A stretch of DNA of 44,330 nucleotides from Blastococcus capsensis (lineage in GTDB: Bacteria; Actinomycetota; Actinomycetes; Mycobacteriales; Geodermatophilaceae), in assembly GCF_030165005.1 (NCBI RefSeq), contig NZ_JASNNW010000026.1:1-44330 (forward strand), read 5' to 3'. A model generated the notes under the pieces. That model searched no databases, was not told the origin of the DNA, and saw only the letters and a list, made by a program, of their open reading frames with translations. How positions within the stretch are numbered: the stretch's first letter is position 1; every line of letters starts with the position of its first letter. The translations under genes were made by a program, and so were the position numbers. Of the stretch, positions 16,898 through 25,935 are shown piece after piece.

Positions 16898-17494
16898 GTG
16901 ATCTGGTCGGTCGTCCTGGCCGCGTTCGTCCTGGTGCTGCCGGTCGAGCTGCCCGACAAGACGCTGTTCGCCAGCCTCGTCCTCGCCACCCGCTTCCCCC
17001 CGCTCCCGGTCTTCGTCGGGGTGGGGACGGCGTTCGGGCTGCAGGTGGCGATCGCCGTCACCGCCGGGTCGCTGCTGTCCCTGCTCCCCGAGGCGCTGGT
17101 CACCGGCGTCGTCGCGCTGCTGTTCCTGGTGGGCGCGGTCATCCTGTGGCGCAGCGCCGCGAGCGGGCCCGAGGACGGCGGGGAGGCCGCCGAGACCCGG
17201 GAGCAGACGTCGTTCCTCCGGGCGGCGGCCATCTCGTTCGGCGTCCTGTTCGCCGCCGAGTGGGGCGACCTCTCCCAGCTGGCCACCGCCGGGCTCGCCG
17301 CCCGCTACGACGCCCCCGTGTCGGTGTTCGTCGGCTCCTGGGCCGCGTTGCTGGTCGTCTCCGGCCTCGCGGTGTTCCTGGGCAGGAAGCTCGCCGACCG
17401 GCTGCCGATCCCGCTGATCAGGCGGGTGGCCGCGGGCCTGTTCCTCGTCTTCGCCGTCGTCGCCGCCGTGGAGACCGTCCGCGCGCTGGCCTGA
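16898..17494 (+). CDS. TMEM165/GDT1-family membrane cation transporter
   Basis: This 198-residue protein has six or so hydrophobic helices in two halves split by a charged loop (SGPEDGGEAAETREQ). Each half carries the family signature E-x-G-D-(K/R)-(T/S): first VELPDKTLFASLVLA (residues 16-30), second AEWGDLSQLATAGLAA (E121-GD-SQ). The first copy has P where G is usual and the second has L where R is common. Members export or exchange Mn or Ca with protons. Manganese is plausible here but not shown by the sequence. GTG 16898 is preceded by GAGGAGAG. No yybP-ykoY-type manganese riboswitch was recognised upstream. Confidence 0.88.
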   Translation: MIWSVVLAAFVLVLPVELPDKTLFASLVLATRFPPLPVFVGVGTAFGLQVAIAVTAGSLLSLLPEALVTGVVALLFLVGAVILWRSAASGPEDGGEAAETREQTSFLRAAAISFGVLFAAEWGDLSQLATAGLAARYDAPVSVFVGSWAALLVVSGLAVFLGRKLADRLPIPLIRRVAAGLFLVFAVVAAVETVRALA

Positions 17495-18382
17495 CTACCC
17501 GAGCGTGGCGATCCAGTCGGCGACCGCGCGCCCGATCTCGTGCGGCGAGTCCTCGGGGACGAAGTGGCTGCCCGTCACGGTGACCTCGGTGAGCGCCGGC
17601 CAGCTGCGCACGAACTCCCGCTGGCGGCCGACCAGGATCGACCCGGGCTCGGCGTCGATGAACAGCTTCGGGACGTCGCTGCCCGAGAGCCAGCCGGCGT
17701 ACCGCTCCACGACCTGGACCACCTCGGCGGGGGAGCCCTCGATCGGCAGCTGCCGCGGCCACTCGAGGGTCGGCCAGCGGTCCTCGGGCCCGGCGAAGGG
17801 CTCGCGGTAGCGGTCGTGCGCCTCGGAAGGAAGGCCACGGGCCACGGACGCCGGCAGGATCCGCTCGACGAAGACGTTCTTGTCCAGCACCGCTGCCTCG
17901 CCCTGGGGGCCCCGCATGAGCTGGAAGATGTTGCGGGCGTCGGCGGGCCAGTCGTCCCAGGTCACCGGCGTGACGATCGCCTCGGTGAACGCGATGCCGC
18001 GGACCGCGCCGGGGTGGCGGGCGGCCCAGTCGAAGCCGAGCCCGGAGCCCCAGTCGTGCAGCACCAGCGTGACCCGCTCCGTCGCGCCCACCGCGGCGAG
18101 GAACTCCTCGAGGTAGCCGGCGTGCGTGGCGAACGAGTAGGTGCCCGGGCCGGCGTCCGGCAGCTTGTCCGACCGGCCCATGCCGATCAGGTCCGGCGCG
18201 AGGCAGCGGCCGAGGTGCTGCACGTGCGGGATGACGTTGCGCCAGAGGTAGGACGACGTCGGGTTGCCGTGCAGGAAGACGACCGGGTCACCCTCCCCGG
18301 CCTCCACGTATGCCATCTCGGCGTCCTTCACCTGCACGCGCCGGCGGGGGAACGGGTCCTCGGGGGAGATCTCGTCAGCCAT
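17495..18382 (-). CDS. Haloalkane dehalogenase (HLD-II, LinB/DhaA-like)
   Basis: This alpha/beta hydrolase hydrolyses carbon-halogen bonds of haloalkanes to alcohols. The 295-residue protein matches LinB in length and pattern. The oxyanion region is FLHGNPTSSYLWRN with halide-binding N40. The nucleophile D110 and halide-binding W111 are in LHDWGSGLGF, catalytic acid E134 in AFTEAI, and base H273 in GSHFVPEDSP. The cap region REPFAGPEDRWPTLEWPRQLP is the HLD-II type. The full triad supports an active enzyme; the natural substrate is unknown. ATG 18382 gives MADEISPEDP; GTG 18397 is the alternative. It is transcribed away from the osmoprotectant operon, 152 bases after it on the same strand. 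Confidence 0.92.
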   Translation of the reverse strand: MADEISPEDPFPRRRVQVKDAEMAYVEAGEGDPVVFLHGNPTSSYLWRNVIPHVQHLGRCLAPDLIGMGRSDKLPDAGPGTYSFATHAGYLEEFLAAVGATERVTLVLHDWGSGLGFDWAARHPGAVRGIAFTEAIVTPVTWDDWPADARNIFQLMRGPQGEAAVLDKNVFVERILPASVARGLPSEAHDRYREPFAGPEDRWPTLEWPRQLPIEGSPAEVVQVVERYAGWLSGSDVPKLFIDAEPGSILVGRQREFVRSWPALTEVTVTGSHFVPEDSPHEIGRAVADWIATLG

Positions 18383-18454
18383 GCCCCCGATCCTCACACG
18401 GGGCGGTCGCCCCGCGCCGTCCCGGGAATGGCGCCCTGACCGAACGAGCCCGGC

Positions 18455-18509
18455 GAGTGCGACGGACTCGTGGTCATCACCCGCTGATGGCCACGAGTCC
18501 GTCGCACTC
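18455..18509. repeat. Palindromic intergenic repeat, family A, copy 1 (possible terminator)
   Basis: The arm GAGTGCGACGGACTCGTGG (18455-18473) is perfectly repeated as its complement at 18491-18509, with a 17-base middle that is itself partly self-complementary. It lies 25 bases after the stop of the osmoprotectant-binding protein gene (minus strand), so it may end that operon. A second copy with the same 19-17-19 geometry is at 28742. Confidence 0.75.
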
Positions 18510-18534
18510 GTCGCTCACATCCGTACGGGCGCGG

Positions 18535-19515
18535 TCAGCCGCGGGTGACCAGGCCCTCGGACACCAGCCAGTCCAGCGCGACGTCGGCGGGCGTCTCGCC
18601 GCCGACGTCGACGCGGCTGTTCAACTCGATCATCACCTCGTCGGTGAGCCGCGGGGTGATCTTCGCGAAGACGTCGGCGATCTCCGGGTTCTCCTCGAGG
18701 ACGTCGGTCAGCACCACGGGCGCCACGTTGTACGCGGGGAAGTACCCGCGGTCGTCCTCGAGGACCGTCAGGTCCAGCGACTCGATCCGGCCGTCGGTGG
18801 TGAAGACCTCGCCGAAGTTGCACGCGCCTTCGTCGGTCGCGGTGTAGACGGCGCCGGTGTCGAGCACCCGGACGTTGTCCCGGGGCACGCCCTGCGGGTC
18901 GCCGAGCGGGATGCCGTACGCCTCCAGCATCGGCTCGAACCCGTCACCGCGGGTGGCGAACTCCGACTCGACGCAGAACGTCCGTTCCTCCACCGGGAGC
19001 TCGGCGATGTCGGAGAGGCTGTCGACCCCGCCCAGCTCCGGCACCGCCTCGCTGCGGACGGCGAACGCGTAGGTGTTGTTCAGCGGCGCCGGCGGCAGCC
19101 AGGTGAGCCCGTTGGCCGCGTCGGCGTCCCGCACCGCCTCGTACTGCTCCTGCTGGTCCGGGATGCCCTCGGGCATGCCCAGGTAGTTCAGCCACCCGGT
19201 GCCGGTGTACTCCCACTGGAACTCGACCTCGCCGTCGAGCATCGCGGCCCGGGCCGGCGCCGCGCCGGGGATGCCGCTGCGGTCGACGACCTCGAATCCG
19301 GCGGTCTGCAGGGCGATCGCGGCGATCTTGCCGAGGATGAGCGCCTCGGTGAAGTTCTTGGTCCCGACGGTGATCTCCGCGCCCTCGTCGGCGACCGGTT
19401 CGATCAGCCCGGGCTGCGCCTCCGGGGTGAAGGTGTTGGCGCTCTCCAGGCCGCAGCCGGCCACCAGCGCAGCGGAGCTCAGCAGGGCTGCCGCGGCGGC
19501 CAGCGGGAAACGCAT
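18535..19515 (-). CDS. Osmoprotectant ABC transporter, substrate-binding lipoprotein
   Basis: This is the extracytoplasmic binding protein for glycine betaine, choline or related quaternary amines (OpuBC/OsmF/ProX type). The 326-residue protein has a lipoprotein signal with lipobox LVAGC (Cys21), then ITVGTKNFTEALILGKIAAIALQTAG, VEFQWEYTGTGWLNYLG, TYAFAVRSEAV and NVAPVVLTDVLEENPEIADVF, all typical of the OpuAC domain. It is the last gene of a four-gene minus-strand operon; its ATG overlaps the permease stop by one base. The ligand cannot be read directly; betaine-class is inferred from the family. Confidence 0.92.
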   Translation of the reverse strand: MRFPLAAAAALLSSAALVAGCGLESANTFTPEAQPGLIEPVADEGAEITVGTKNFTEALILGKIAAIALQTAGFEVVDRSGIPGAAPARAAMLDGEVEFQWEYTGTGWLNYLGMPEGIPDQQEQYEAVRDADAANGLTWLPPAPLNNTYAFAVRSEAVPELGGVDSLSDIAELPVEERTFCVESEFATRGDGFEPMLEAYGIPLGDPQGVPRDNVRVLDTGAVYTATDEGACNFGEVFTTDGRIESLDLTVLEDDRGYFPAYNVAPVVLTDVLEENPEIADVFAKITPRLTDEVMIELNSRVDVGGETPADVALDWLVSEGLVTRG

Positions 19516-20330
19516 CAGAGTCCTCTCGGTCGGGCGACGTGCTCGACGACCCGGCCCAGCCAGTCGACGGCGAGGGCGAGCAGCGCCACGAGCACCGCGC
19601 CGCTGATCAGCAGCGAGTCCAGCGACAGCGTGATCCCGGTGTTGATCAGCACACCGAGCCCCCCTCCGTCGATGAAGGTCGCCAGCGTCGCGGTGCCCAC
19701 CAGCAGCACCAGCGCGGTGCGCACTCCCGCGAGCAGCACCGGCACCGCCAGCGGGATCTCCACGCGCAGGAGCACCGAGAGCGCGCTCATCCCCATGCCT
19801 CGGCCGGCCTCGACCAGCCGCGCGTCGACGCCCTGGAGGCCGACCATGGTGTTGCGCAGCACGGGCAGCGCCGCGTAGACCACCAGCGCGACCACCGTCG
19901 TCCCGAAGCCGAAGCCCAGCCACATGGCCAGCAGGACGAACAGACCGATCGCCGGCGCGGCCTGCCCGGTGTTGGCGATCCCGATGACCAGCGGGCTGAG
20001 CCGGCGCAGCGGGCGCCGCGTCAGCGCGATGCCCAGCGGCACCGCGATCAGCAGGACGATCACCGCCGCGGCCGCGGTCAGGGCCAGGTGCTCCCGGATG
20101 CTGTTACCCAGGACCGTCCAGCCCAGCTGGCGGCGCTCGGTCTCGCTCAGCGCGGCGGTGACCCGCCAGACCAGGAAGGCGGCGACGCCGAGGGCGAGGA
20201 GTGTCGGCTGCAGCAGCAGCGCGCGCCAGCCGCCGTCCCCGGCGGCGGACGGGTCGGCCTGCCGCGCGGTCTCCTCCGGAGGTACCTCCTGCGGCGCGTC
20301 CTCCGGGTGCAGTTCCGTGGCCGCGGTCAT
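19515..20330 (-). CDS. Osmoprotectant ABC transporter permease
   Basis: This 271-residue inner-membrane permease has a hydrophilic acidic N-terminus (EDAPQEVPPEETARQ) and then six or so hydrophobic segments. The ABC permease coupling loop is LVEAGRGMGMSALSVLLRVEIPLAVPVLLAG, with the EAA-type pattern. TLATFIDGGGLGVLINTG is typical of OpuBB/OpuBD. Its ATG at 20330 overlaps the ATPase gene end by four bases. The second permease (21507) gives the heteromeric arrangement seen in OpuB/OpuC systems. Confidence 0.92.
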   Translation of the reverse strand: MTAATELHPEDAPQEVPPEETARQADPSAAGDGGWRALLLQPTLLALGVAAFLVWRVTAALSETERRQLGWTVLGNSIREHLALTAAAAVIVLLIAVPLGIALTRRPLRRLSPLVIGIANTGQAAPAIGLFVLLAMWLGFGFGTTVVALVVYAALPVLRNTMVGLQGVDARLVEAGRGMGMSALSVLLRVEIPLAVPVLLAGVRTALVLLVGTATLATFIDGGGLGVLINTGITLSLDSLLISGAVLVALLALAVDWLGRVVEHVARPRGL

Positions 20331-21514
20331 CCGGCCACCTCCGTGCGGGTGCGCTGGATGGCGGCCATCACGGTCTCCACCGCCATGACCCCGGCCAGGC
20401 CGCCCCGCCGGCTGGTGACCACGACACCGCCCTGGCTGGCCGCCAGCATGGTGTCCAGCGCGTCGTTGAGGGTGGACCGGAGCCCGACGACGGGGAGCCG
20501 CTCGTCGACCGTGTCCGGCACCGTGGTCGTCCGGGCGAGTTCGGCCACGGTCGGCCAGCTGATCGGCCGGCCCCGGCGGTCCAGCACGACGACGAAGCCG
20601 TCGCCGGCGGCCTGCGCCGCGGCCACCACCTGCGCCGAGTCCGATCCGACGGTCGCCGTCGTCACCTGCATCAGGTCGACGTCACCGACCCGGGTCAGCG
20701 TCAGCTGCTTCAGCGTGGCCCCGGCGCCGACGAAGTCGGCCACGTAGTCCTCGGCCGGTTCGGCCAGGATCCGCTCGGGGGTGTCGTACTGCACCACGCG
20801 CGCGCCGACGTCGAAGACGACGATCTTGTCGCCGAGCTTCACCGCCTCGTCGAAGTCGTGGGTGACGAAGACGATCGTCTTGCCCAGCTCCTCCTGGATC
20901 CGCAGCAGCTCGTCCTGCAGGCGCTGGCGGGTGATCGGGTCGACGGCGCCGAACGGCTCGTCCATCAGCAGCACCGGCGGGTCCGCGGCCAGGGCCCGGG
21001 CCACCCCGACGCGCTGCTGCTGGCCGCCGGAGAGCTCCCGCGGGTACCGGTCGCGGTAGACGGCCGGGTCCAGCCCCACCAGGTCCAGCAGCTCGTCGAC
21101 CCGCTCGGCGATCCGCTGCTTGTCCCATTTGAGCATGCGCGGGACCATCCCGATGTTGGTGGCGACCGTCATGTGCGGGAAGAGGCCACCGGCCTGGATG
21201 ACGTAGCCGATCCGCCGGCGCAGCTGGTCGGCGTCCTGGTCGGTGACGTCCTCATCGCCGAGGTGGATCCGCCCGCTCGACGGCTCGATGAGCCGGTTGA
21301 GCATCTTCAGCAGGGTCGTCTTCCCGCAGCCGGACGGGCCGACGAACATCACCGTCTCGCCTGCGGCGATCTCGAGGGTGACGTCGTCGACGGCCGGGTG
21401 GTCCTGTCCCGGGTAGCGCTTCGTCACGCCGTCCAGGCGGATCGCCACCCCGCTGATGTGCCGGTCGCCGCTGCCGACCGTTCCGGCCGGCGGCGCGGAA
21501 GTTGCCTCAGACAC
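20327..21514 (-). CDS. Osmoprotectant ABC transporter ATPase with CBS domains
   Basis: This 395-residue ATPase drives quaternary-amine import. It has Walker A GPSGCGKTTLLKMLNRL, Q-loop VIQAGGLFPHMTV, signature ELSGGQQQRVGVARAL, Walker B VLLMDEPFGAVDP and switch histidine FVTHDFDEA. The C-terminal 140 residues form a CBS-domain region (VVVLDRRGRPISWP, LNDALDTMLAASQGGVVVT), which in OpuCA/ProV-type ATPases senses ionic strength or nucleotides. GTG 21514 lies inside the 3-prime end of the upstream permease gene, an eight-base overlap, so translation is coupled. Confidence 0.94.
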   Translation of the reverse strand: MSEATSAPPAGTVGSGDRHISGVAIRLDGVTKRYPGQDHPAVDDVTLEIAAGETVMFVGPSGCGKTTLLKMLNRLIEPSSGRIHLGDEDVTDQDADQLRRRIGYVIQAGGLFPHMTVATNIGMVPRMLKWDKQRIAERVDELLDLVGLDPAVYRDRYPRELSGGQQQRVGVARALAADPPVLLMDEPFGAVDPITRQRLQDELLRIQEELGKTIVFVTHDFDEAVKLGDKIVVFDVGARVVQYDTPERILAEPAEDYVADFVGAGATLKQLTLTRVGDVDLMQVTTATVGSDSAQVVAAAQAAGDGFVVVLDRRGRPISWPTVAELARTTTVPDTVDERLPVVGLRSTLNDALDTMLAASQGGVVVTSRRGGLAGVMAVETVMAAIQRTRTEVAG

Positions 21515-22148
21515 GGATCCCCCTGGAGGTGGTGAGCCGACCCGCCAGCACGAGCAGCAGGTCGAGGACGAGTGCGAGCAGGACGATCGCGATCGTCCCG
21601 GTCAGCGTGGAGTTCACGGCGTTGGCGCCGCCCAGCCGGGACAGCCCGGAGAAGATGAAGCCACCGAGGCCCGGACCGAGCACGTAGGCGGCGATGGCCG
21701 CGATCCCCATGACCATCTGGGTGGAGACGCGGACGCCGGCGAGGACGACCGGCCAGGCCAGCGGCAGCTCGACGCGCAGCAGGGTGCGCATCCGGCTCAT
21801 CCCGATGCCGCGGGCCGACTCGACCAGCGAGCGGTCCACACCGGCCAGGCCCACCACGGCGTTGCGCAGCACCGGCAGCGCCGCGTAGAAGGTCACGGCG
21901 ATGACCGCAGGGGTGATCCCGAAACCGAACGGCGTCAGCAGCACGCCCAGCAGGGCGAAGGCCGGGATGGTCAGGCCCACCGCCGACGCGCCGTTGGCCA
22001 GGGCGGTCGCCTTCGGGCTGCGATACACCAGCACGGCCACCGCGACGCCGATCAGCGAGCCCAGCAGGACGCACTGGACGACCAGGCTCACGTGCTGGAA
22101 GGCCTGGAAGGCGACGAGGTCGGCACGTTCGGTCACGTACTCCCACAT
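21507..22148 (-). CDS. Osmoprotectant ABC transporter permease (first gene of operon)
   Basis: This 213-residue permease starts with MWEYVTERADLVAFQAFQHVSLVVQC, the usual beginning of OpuBB/OpuCB proteins. About five to six membrane segments follow, with coupling loop LVESARGIGMSRMRTLLRVELPLAWPVVLAG and IAAIAAYVLGPGLGGFIFSGL. The ATG at 22148 is preceded by an AGAGGTG site. A longer frame (to 22325) exists but adds unrelated basic sequence. It is the promoter-proximal gene of the operon that runs to 18535. Confidence 0.92.
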   Translation of the reverse strand: MWEYVTERADLVAFQAFQHVSLVVQCVLLGSLIGVAVAVLVYRSPKATALANGASAVGLTIPAFALLGVLLTPFGFGITPAVIAVTFYAALPVLRNAVVGLAGVDRSLVESARGIGMSRMRTLLRVELPLAWPVVLAGVRVSTQMVMGIAAIAAYVLGPGLGGFIFSGLSRLGGANAVNSTLTGTIAIVLLALVLDLLLVLAGRLTTSRGIRV

Positions 22149-22450
22149 CGCGACAGCACCTCTCCCATCCGACACCGCAGTCGGCTCTCGTCGTTCGTGT
22201 CCTGCCACGCCTCGTGGTGGCTGCGCGGTGCCGGGATCCGGCGCACGATGCTGCCCGCCGGGCCGATGCCCGGCTGCGCGGGGACCTCCGCGCTCGTCCC
22301 TGACAGACGCTGTCACACGAGACACCCGCCAGCCAGCGCAACCACATTACGAAGTCGTGAAGAAGGCCGACGGCGCAGCCGCACGTCCACTCGGCGCTTT
22401 CCCGCCCCCCGCTGTGGAGCACATTCGGTGAGCGGTCATCCTGGGACCGG
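22149..22450. promoter_or_regulatory. Divergent intergenic region with TGACAG-N3-CTGTCA palindrome
   Basis: This 302-base gap separates the osmoprotectant operon (minus) from the FUSC gene (plus), so it must hold both promoters. TGACAG (22301-22306) and CTGTCA (22310-22315) form a perfect palindrome with a 3-base centre, a plausible operator. The stretch 22340-22370 is less GC-rich than its surroundings, as promoters often are. No riboswitch or small gene was recognised. Confidence 0.45.
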
Positions 22451-23545
22451 ATGAAGGGCGTATGGATGTGGTTGCACCGCCCCGCCGCGCAGCGCGGGGT
22501 ACGGGCTGCCGTCGCGGCCGGGCTGGCCTGGCAGGTCGCCGTCCTCCTGCCGCCGTTGCTGTCGGAGTACGCGTACTACGCCCCCCTCGGGGCGGTGATC
22601 GCCGTCCACCCGACGATCGCCGACTCGGCGAGCGCGGCCTGGCGGAGCGTCCTGGCGATGCTCATGGGGTTCGCCCTGGCGTACGTGGTCTACGAGCTGA
22701 CCCGGTCGGTCCCGGACGCCCTGACGATCGCCCTGATCGTCGCCCTGGCCATCGGCGTCGAGCAGTGGCGGCGGCTCCTGCGGGACCAGGCCAGCTGGGT
22801 GAGCTTCGCCGCGGTCCTCATGATCACCGTCGGAGCGGGGCAACCGGGGCCCTACGTCCTGCGGTACGCCGGCCTCACCCTGATCGGCGCGGCCATCGGT
22901 GTGCTGGTCACCGCCGTGCTCTTTCCGCCCCTGCAGCTCACCCACGCCGTCGACCGGATCACCGCGACCCGCGCCGTCCTCGCCGAGCACCTGCACGACA
23001 TGGCCGGGACCCTGCGCGAGGGACGGATCCCCGACCCCGCCGAGTGGACCGGACGCAACCACCGGCTGGACCGCTCGCTCGACCGCATGCGTGCCGCCGA
23101 GCGCCAGGTCGAGCGGGCCCGCCTCGCCAACCCGCGGGCCCGCCGCTGGAAGGGACGCGCCGAGACCATCCGCGACGAGTCCCGTGCGGTCGACCGCGTC
23201 GCCGTCCTCGTCGACGACCTCACGTCGCTGCTCGTCGAGTTCCATCCGCACCGGCGCGGCGTCGACCACGCCGACGCCGGGACCGGCTGGGTGCTGGGGG
23301 AGGCGCTGGACGGGCTCGCCGGTGTGCTCAGCACCCCGTACCACACCGGCGACGGGACGGCGCCCGACGAGCGGGACGCGCGGATCGCCCGCGCCGTCGA
23401 TGCGCTGCACCGCCTGGTCGGTCTCGTCCGGACCAGCACGGTCTCCGACGACGAGGGCTTCTTCGCCCTCGGTGCGGTCGCCGTCGGTGTCCGCCGCAGC
23501 CTGTCCGCGCTCGGGGCGCAGGAACGCCTGAGTTCCGCGACATGA
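22451..23545 (+). CDS. FUSC-family membrane protein (aromatic acid exporter-like)
   Basis: This 364-residue protein has an N-terminal membrane half of about six helices: AAVAAGLAWQVAVLLPPLL, YAPLGAVIAVHPTIADSASAAWRSVLAMLMGFALAYVVYEL, and YAGLTLIGAAIGVLVTAVLFPPLQL. The last ends with the proline-rich exit typical of FUSC/ArAE proteins. The C-terminal half is a cytoplasmic helical region rich in Arg and Glu. The family includes exporters of aromatic carboxylic acids; the substrate here is unknown. ATG 22451 is used, with M at 22463 as an alternative. It faces the osmoprotectant operon divergently and converges on the SDR gene. Confidence 0.85.
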   Translation: MKGVWMWLHRPAAQRGVRAAVAAGLAWQVAVLLPPLLSEYAYYAPLGAVIAVHPTIADSASAAWRSVLAMLMGFALAYVVYELTRSVPDALTIALIVALAIGVEQWRRLLRDQASWVSFAAVLMITVGAGQPGPYVLRYAGLTLIGAAIGVLVTAVLFPPLQLTHAVDRITATRAVLAEHLHDMAGTLREGRIPDPAEWTGRNHRLDRSLDRMRAAERQVERARLANPRARRWKGRAETIRDESRAVDRVAVLVDDLTSLLVEFHPHRRGVDHADAGTGWVLGEALDGLAGVLSTPYHTGDGTAPDERDARIARAVDALHRLVGLVRTSTVSDDEGFFALGAVAVGVRRSLSALGAQERLSSAT

Positions 23546-23644
23546 CCCCAGCAGCTGAACCCGAGCGGGATCTGCAACCCCGGCGTCCCGCTCCCCGACT
23601 GAACTGAGGCGAGCACGCTGACCCGTGGGCTCCGGCCCGCCACA

Positions 23645-23710
23645 GACCTCACCCTGCGGTCGCCGTCCTCGCGCTGCAGCGTGAGGACGGCGATCCGGCG
23701 GCGAGGTCGG
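23645..23710. repeat. Palindromic intergenic repeat, family B, copy 2
   Basis: The inner stem TCGCCGTCCTC (23660-23670) pairs perfectly with GAGGACGGCGA (23683-23693). Outer ACCTCACC and GCGAGGT arms pair partly. It lies between the convergent ends of the FUSC and SDR genes. Sequence and layout match the copy at 30044, including GCCGNCCTCGCGCTGCA. Confidence 0.7.
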
Positions 23711-23745
23711 TGGCTCCGTAGCGCCCTGCGAGGATCTCGGTCCGC

Positions 23746-24513
23746 TCAGACGGTGGTGGCGATCCCGCCGTCGACCGGGATGACCGCACCGGTCACGTAG
23801 GAGCCGGCCCGCGAGGACAGGTAGACGACGACGCCGGCCATGTCGTCGGGGCGGCCGATCCGGCCCAGCGGTGACTTCGCGGCGATCTCGGCGCCGAACG
23901 CGTCGAGCGTGGCGGCCATCATCTTCGACTCGAACGGCCCCGGCGCGACGGCGTTGACGGTGATCTGCTTCGGCCCGAGTTCGCGCGCCAGCACCCGGGT
24001 GAGGTGGTGCAGCCCGGCCTTGCTGGCGGCGTAGGAGTAGGTCGGCATCGGGTTGACGTGCAGACCGTCGATGCTGCCGACGTTGACGATGCGCGCCGGG
24101 TCGCCGTCGGCCGCCGCGGCCTCGAGCCTGGGCAGGAAGGCGCGGGTGAGGAAGAACGGCGACTTGAGGTTCAGGTCGAGCAGCTTGTCCCACGCCGACT
24201 CGGGGAAGGTCTCCAGCGGCTCGCCCCAGGTGGCACCGGCGTTGTTCACCAGGATGTGCAGCTTCTCCTCCTGCCGGCCGACCTCCTCGGCCAGCCGGAG
24301 GCACTCGGCCTCGGTGGAGAGGTCGGCCGGGATGGAGACGGCGGTGCCGAACTCGGCCAGCTCCGCGACGGCGGCGTCCCCGGCCTCGGCCTTGCGGGAG
24401 CTGATGTAGACCTTCGCCCCCGCCTGCAGCAGACCGCGCGCCATCATCAGGCCGATGCCGCGGGTGCCCCCGGTGACCACGGCCACCTTGCCGGTCAGGT
24501 CGAACAGGTCCAC
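23746..24513 (-). CDS. Short-chain dehydrogenase/reductase
   Basis: This 255-residue classical SDR has the NAD(P)-binding TGGTRGIG (residues 14-21), NNAG in ILVNNAGATWG, catalytic serine in NVGSIDGL and catalytic YAASK. The C-terminal VTGAVIPVDGG is the usual SDR ending. The arginines after the glycine motif (ISSRKAE) suggest NADPH preference, an inference. The pattern with TYSYAASKAGLHHLTRVLARELGPKQITVNAVAPG is close to the RhlG/gluconate-5-dehydrogenase-like SDRs, but the substrate cannot be assigned. GTG 24513 follows GGAGGTACCC. Confidence 0.9.
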   Translation of the reverse strand: MDLFDLTGKVAVVTGGTRGIGLMMARGLLQAGAKVYISSRKAEAGDAAVAELAEFGTAVSIPADLSTEAECLRLAEEVGRQEEKLHILVNNAGATWGEPLETFPESAWDKLLDLNLKSPFFLTRAFLPRLEAAAADGDPARIVNVGSIDGLHVNPMPTYSYAASKAGLHHLTRVLARELGPKQITVNAVAPGPFESKMMAATLDAFGAEIAAKSPLGRIGRPDDMAGVVVYLSSRAGSYVTGAVIPVDGGIATTV

Positions 24514-24632
24514 GGGTACCTCCGGTTCGGGTGGTCGCGACGCCGTCGTCGGCGCCCCTCCCGGCACCCTAACGAGGCGGTCCGGACCGCCGGGACGGCG
24601 CTTCCGACGCACGGTATGCCAGCCTGTTGCGC

Positions 24633-25856
24633 GTGACCGACTCCGCCGCGACCCTGGGCGCCACCAGCGAGGTCGGCCCGCTGCACACCGTGCTGCTGCA
24701 CCGGCCGGGTCCCGAGCTGCGTCGGCTGACGCCGCGGAACAACGACCAGCTGCTCTTCGACGGTGTCCCGTGGGTGGCCCGCGCGCAGGAGGAGCACGAC
24801 GCGTTCGCCCAGGCGCTGACCGACCGCGGGGTCGAGGTGCTGCACCTGGCGACCCTGCTCGCCGAGGTCCTCGCTTTCCCCGCCGCCCGCGCCGAGCTCA
24901 TCGGCGCCGCGGTCGACGACCCCCGGCTGGGCGCCACCCTGCAGCGCGACACCACCCGCCACCTGGCCTGGCTGTCGCCGGAGGACCTCGCGTCGGCGCT
25001 GATCGCGGGCGTGGCGCACGACGAGCTGCGCGGGCACGGGCTGGCCTACCAGCTGATGGACCGCTCGGACTTCGTCGTCCCGCCGCTGCCGAACCTGCTG
25101 TTCACCCGCGACTCGTCGGTCTGGATCGGTGACGAGGTGGCCGTGACGTCGCTGGCGATGCCCGCCCGGCACCGGGAGAGCACGATCACCGCGGCCGTCT
25201 ACACCCACCACCCGCGGTTCGCCGGCGCCGAGCAGCTGTACGCGTCGAGCCTGGAGCACCTGGAGGGCGGCGACGTCCTGCTGCTGGCACCCGGGGTGGT
25301 GGCCGTCGGCGTCGGCGAGCGGACGACGCCCGGTGGCGCCGAGCGGCTGGCCCGGCGGCTGTTCGCCCGCGGGCTGGCATACACGGTGCTCGTCGTCCCG
25401 ATCGCCCAGGAGCGGGCGACGATGCACCTGGACACCATCGCCACGATGGTCGACGTCGACGCGATGGTCATGTACCCGGCGGTCGCCGACTCGCTGGTCG
25501 CCTGGACCGTCCGTGCCCCGTACGGGGTGGCCGACGACGCCGACACCACCGACCTCGCCGTCACCGGGCCGCAGCCGTTCGTCACCGCGGCCGCCGCGGC
25601 CATGGGCATCGACCGGCTCCGGGTGATCGACACCGGCCTCGACCCGGTCACCGCCGAGCGCGAGCAGTGGGACGACGGCAACAACACCCTCGCGCTGGCC
25701 CCCCGGCTCACGGTGGCCTACGAGCGGAACACCGTCACCAACGCCGCACTGGAGGCGGCCGGCATCGAGGTCGTGCGGATCGCCGGCTCGGAGCTGGGCA
25801 GCGGCCGCGGCGGCCCGCGGTGCATGTCCTGCCCGGTCGCCCGCGCCCCCCTCTGA
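24633..25856 (+). CDS. arcA: Arginine deiminase
   Basis: The enzyme hydrolyses arginine to citrulline and ammonia, the first step of the arginine deiminase pathway. The 407-residue protein has the guanidino-modifying enzyme pattern: [57 protein letters not shown] and the C-terminal GGPRCMSCP with nucleophile Cys397. GTG 24633 (VTDSAATLG) is preferred; TTG 24627 is in frame. Neither arcB nor arcC is next to it, so the rest of the pathway must be elsewhere or the enzyme acts alone. The gene is divergent from the SDR gene. Confidence 0.95.
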   Translation: MTDSAATLGATSEVGPLHTVLLHRPGPELRRLTPRNNDQLLFDGVPWVARAQEEHDAFAQALTDRGVEVLHLATLLAEVLAFPAARAELIGAAVDDPRLGATLQRDTTRHLAWLSPEDLASALIAGVAHDELRGHGLAYQLMDRSDFVVPPLPNLLFTRDSSVWIGDEVAVTSLAMPARHRESTITAAVYTHHPRFAGAEQLYASSLEHLEGGDVLLLAPGVVAVGVGERTTPGGAERLARRLFARGLAYTVLVVPIAQERATMHLDTIATMVDVDAMVMYPAVADSLVAWTVRAPYGVADDADTTDLAVTGPQPFVTAAAAAMGIDRLRVIDTGLDPVTAEREQWDDGNNTLALAPRLTVAYERNTVTNAALEAAGIEVVRIAGSELGSGRGGPRCMSCPVARAPL

Positions 25857-25935
25857 CCCGGCCCCCGAGTCCCAGCATGGAGCGCACGCTCGCGCTGGCC
25901 GCCGCCGTGACGGCCGCCACCACGACCGCCGCCGG

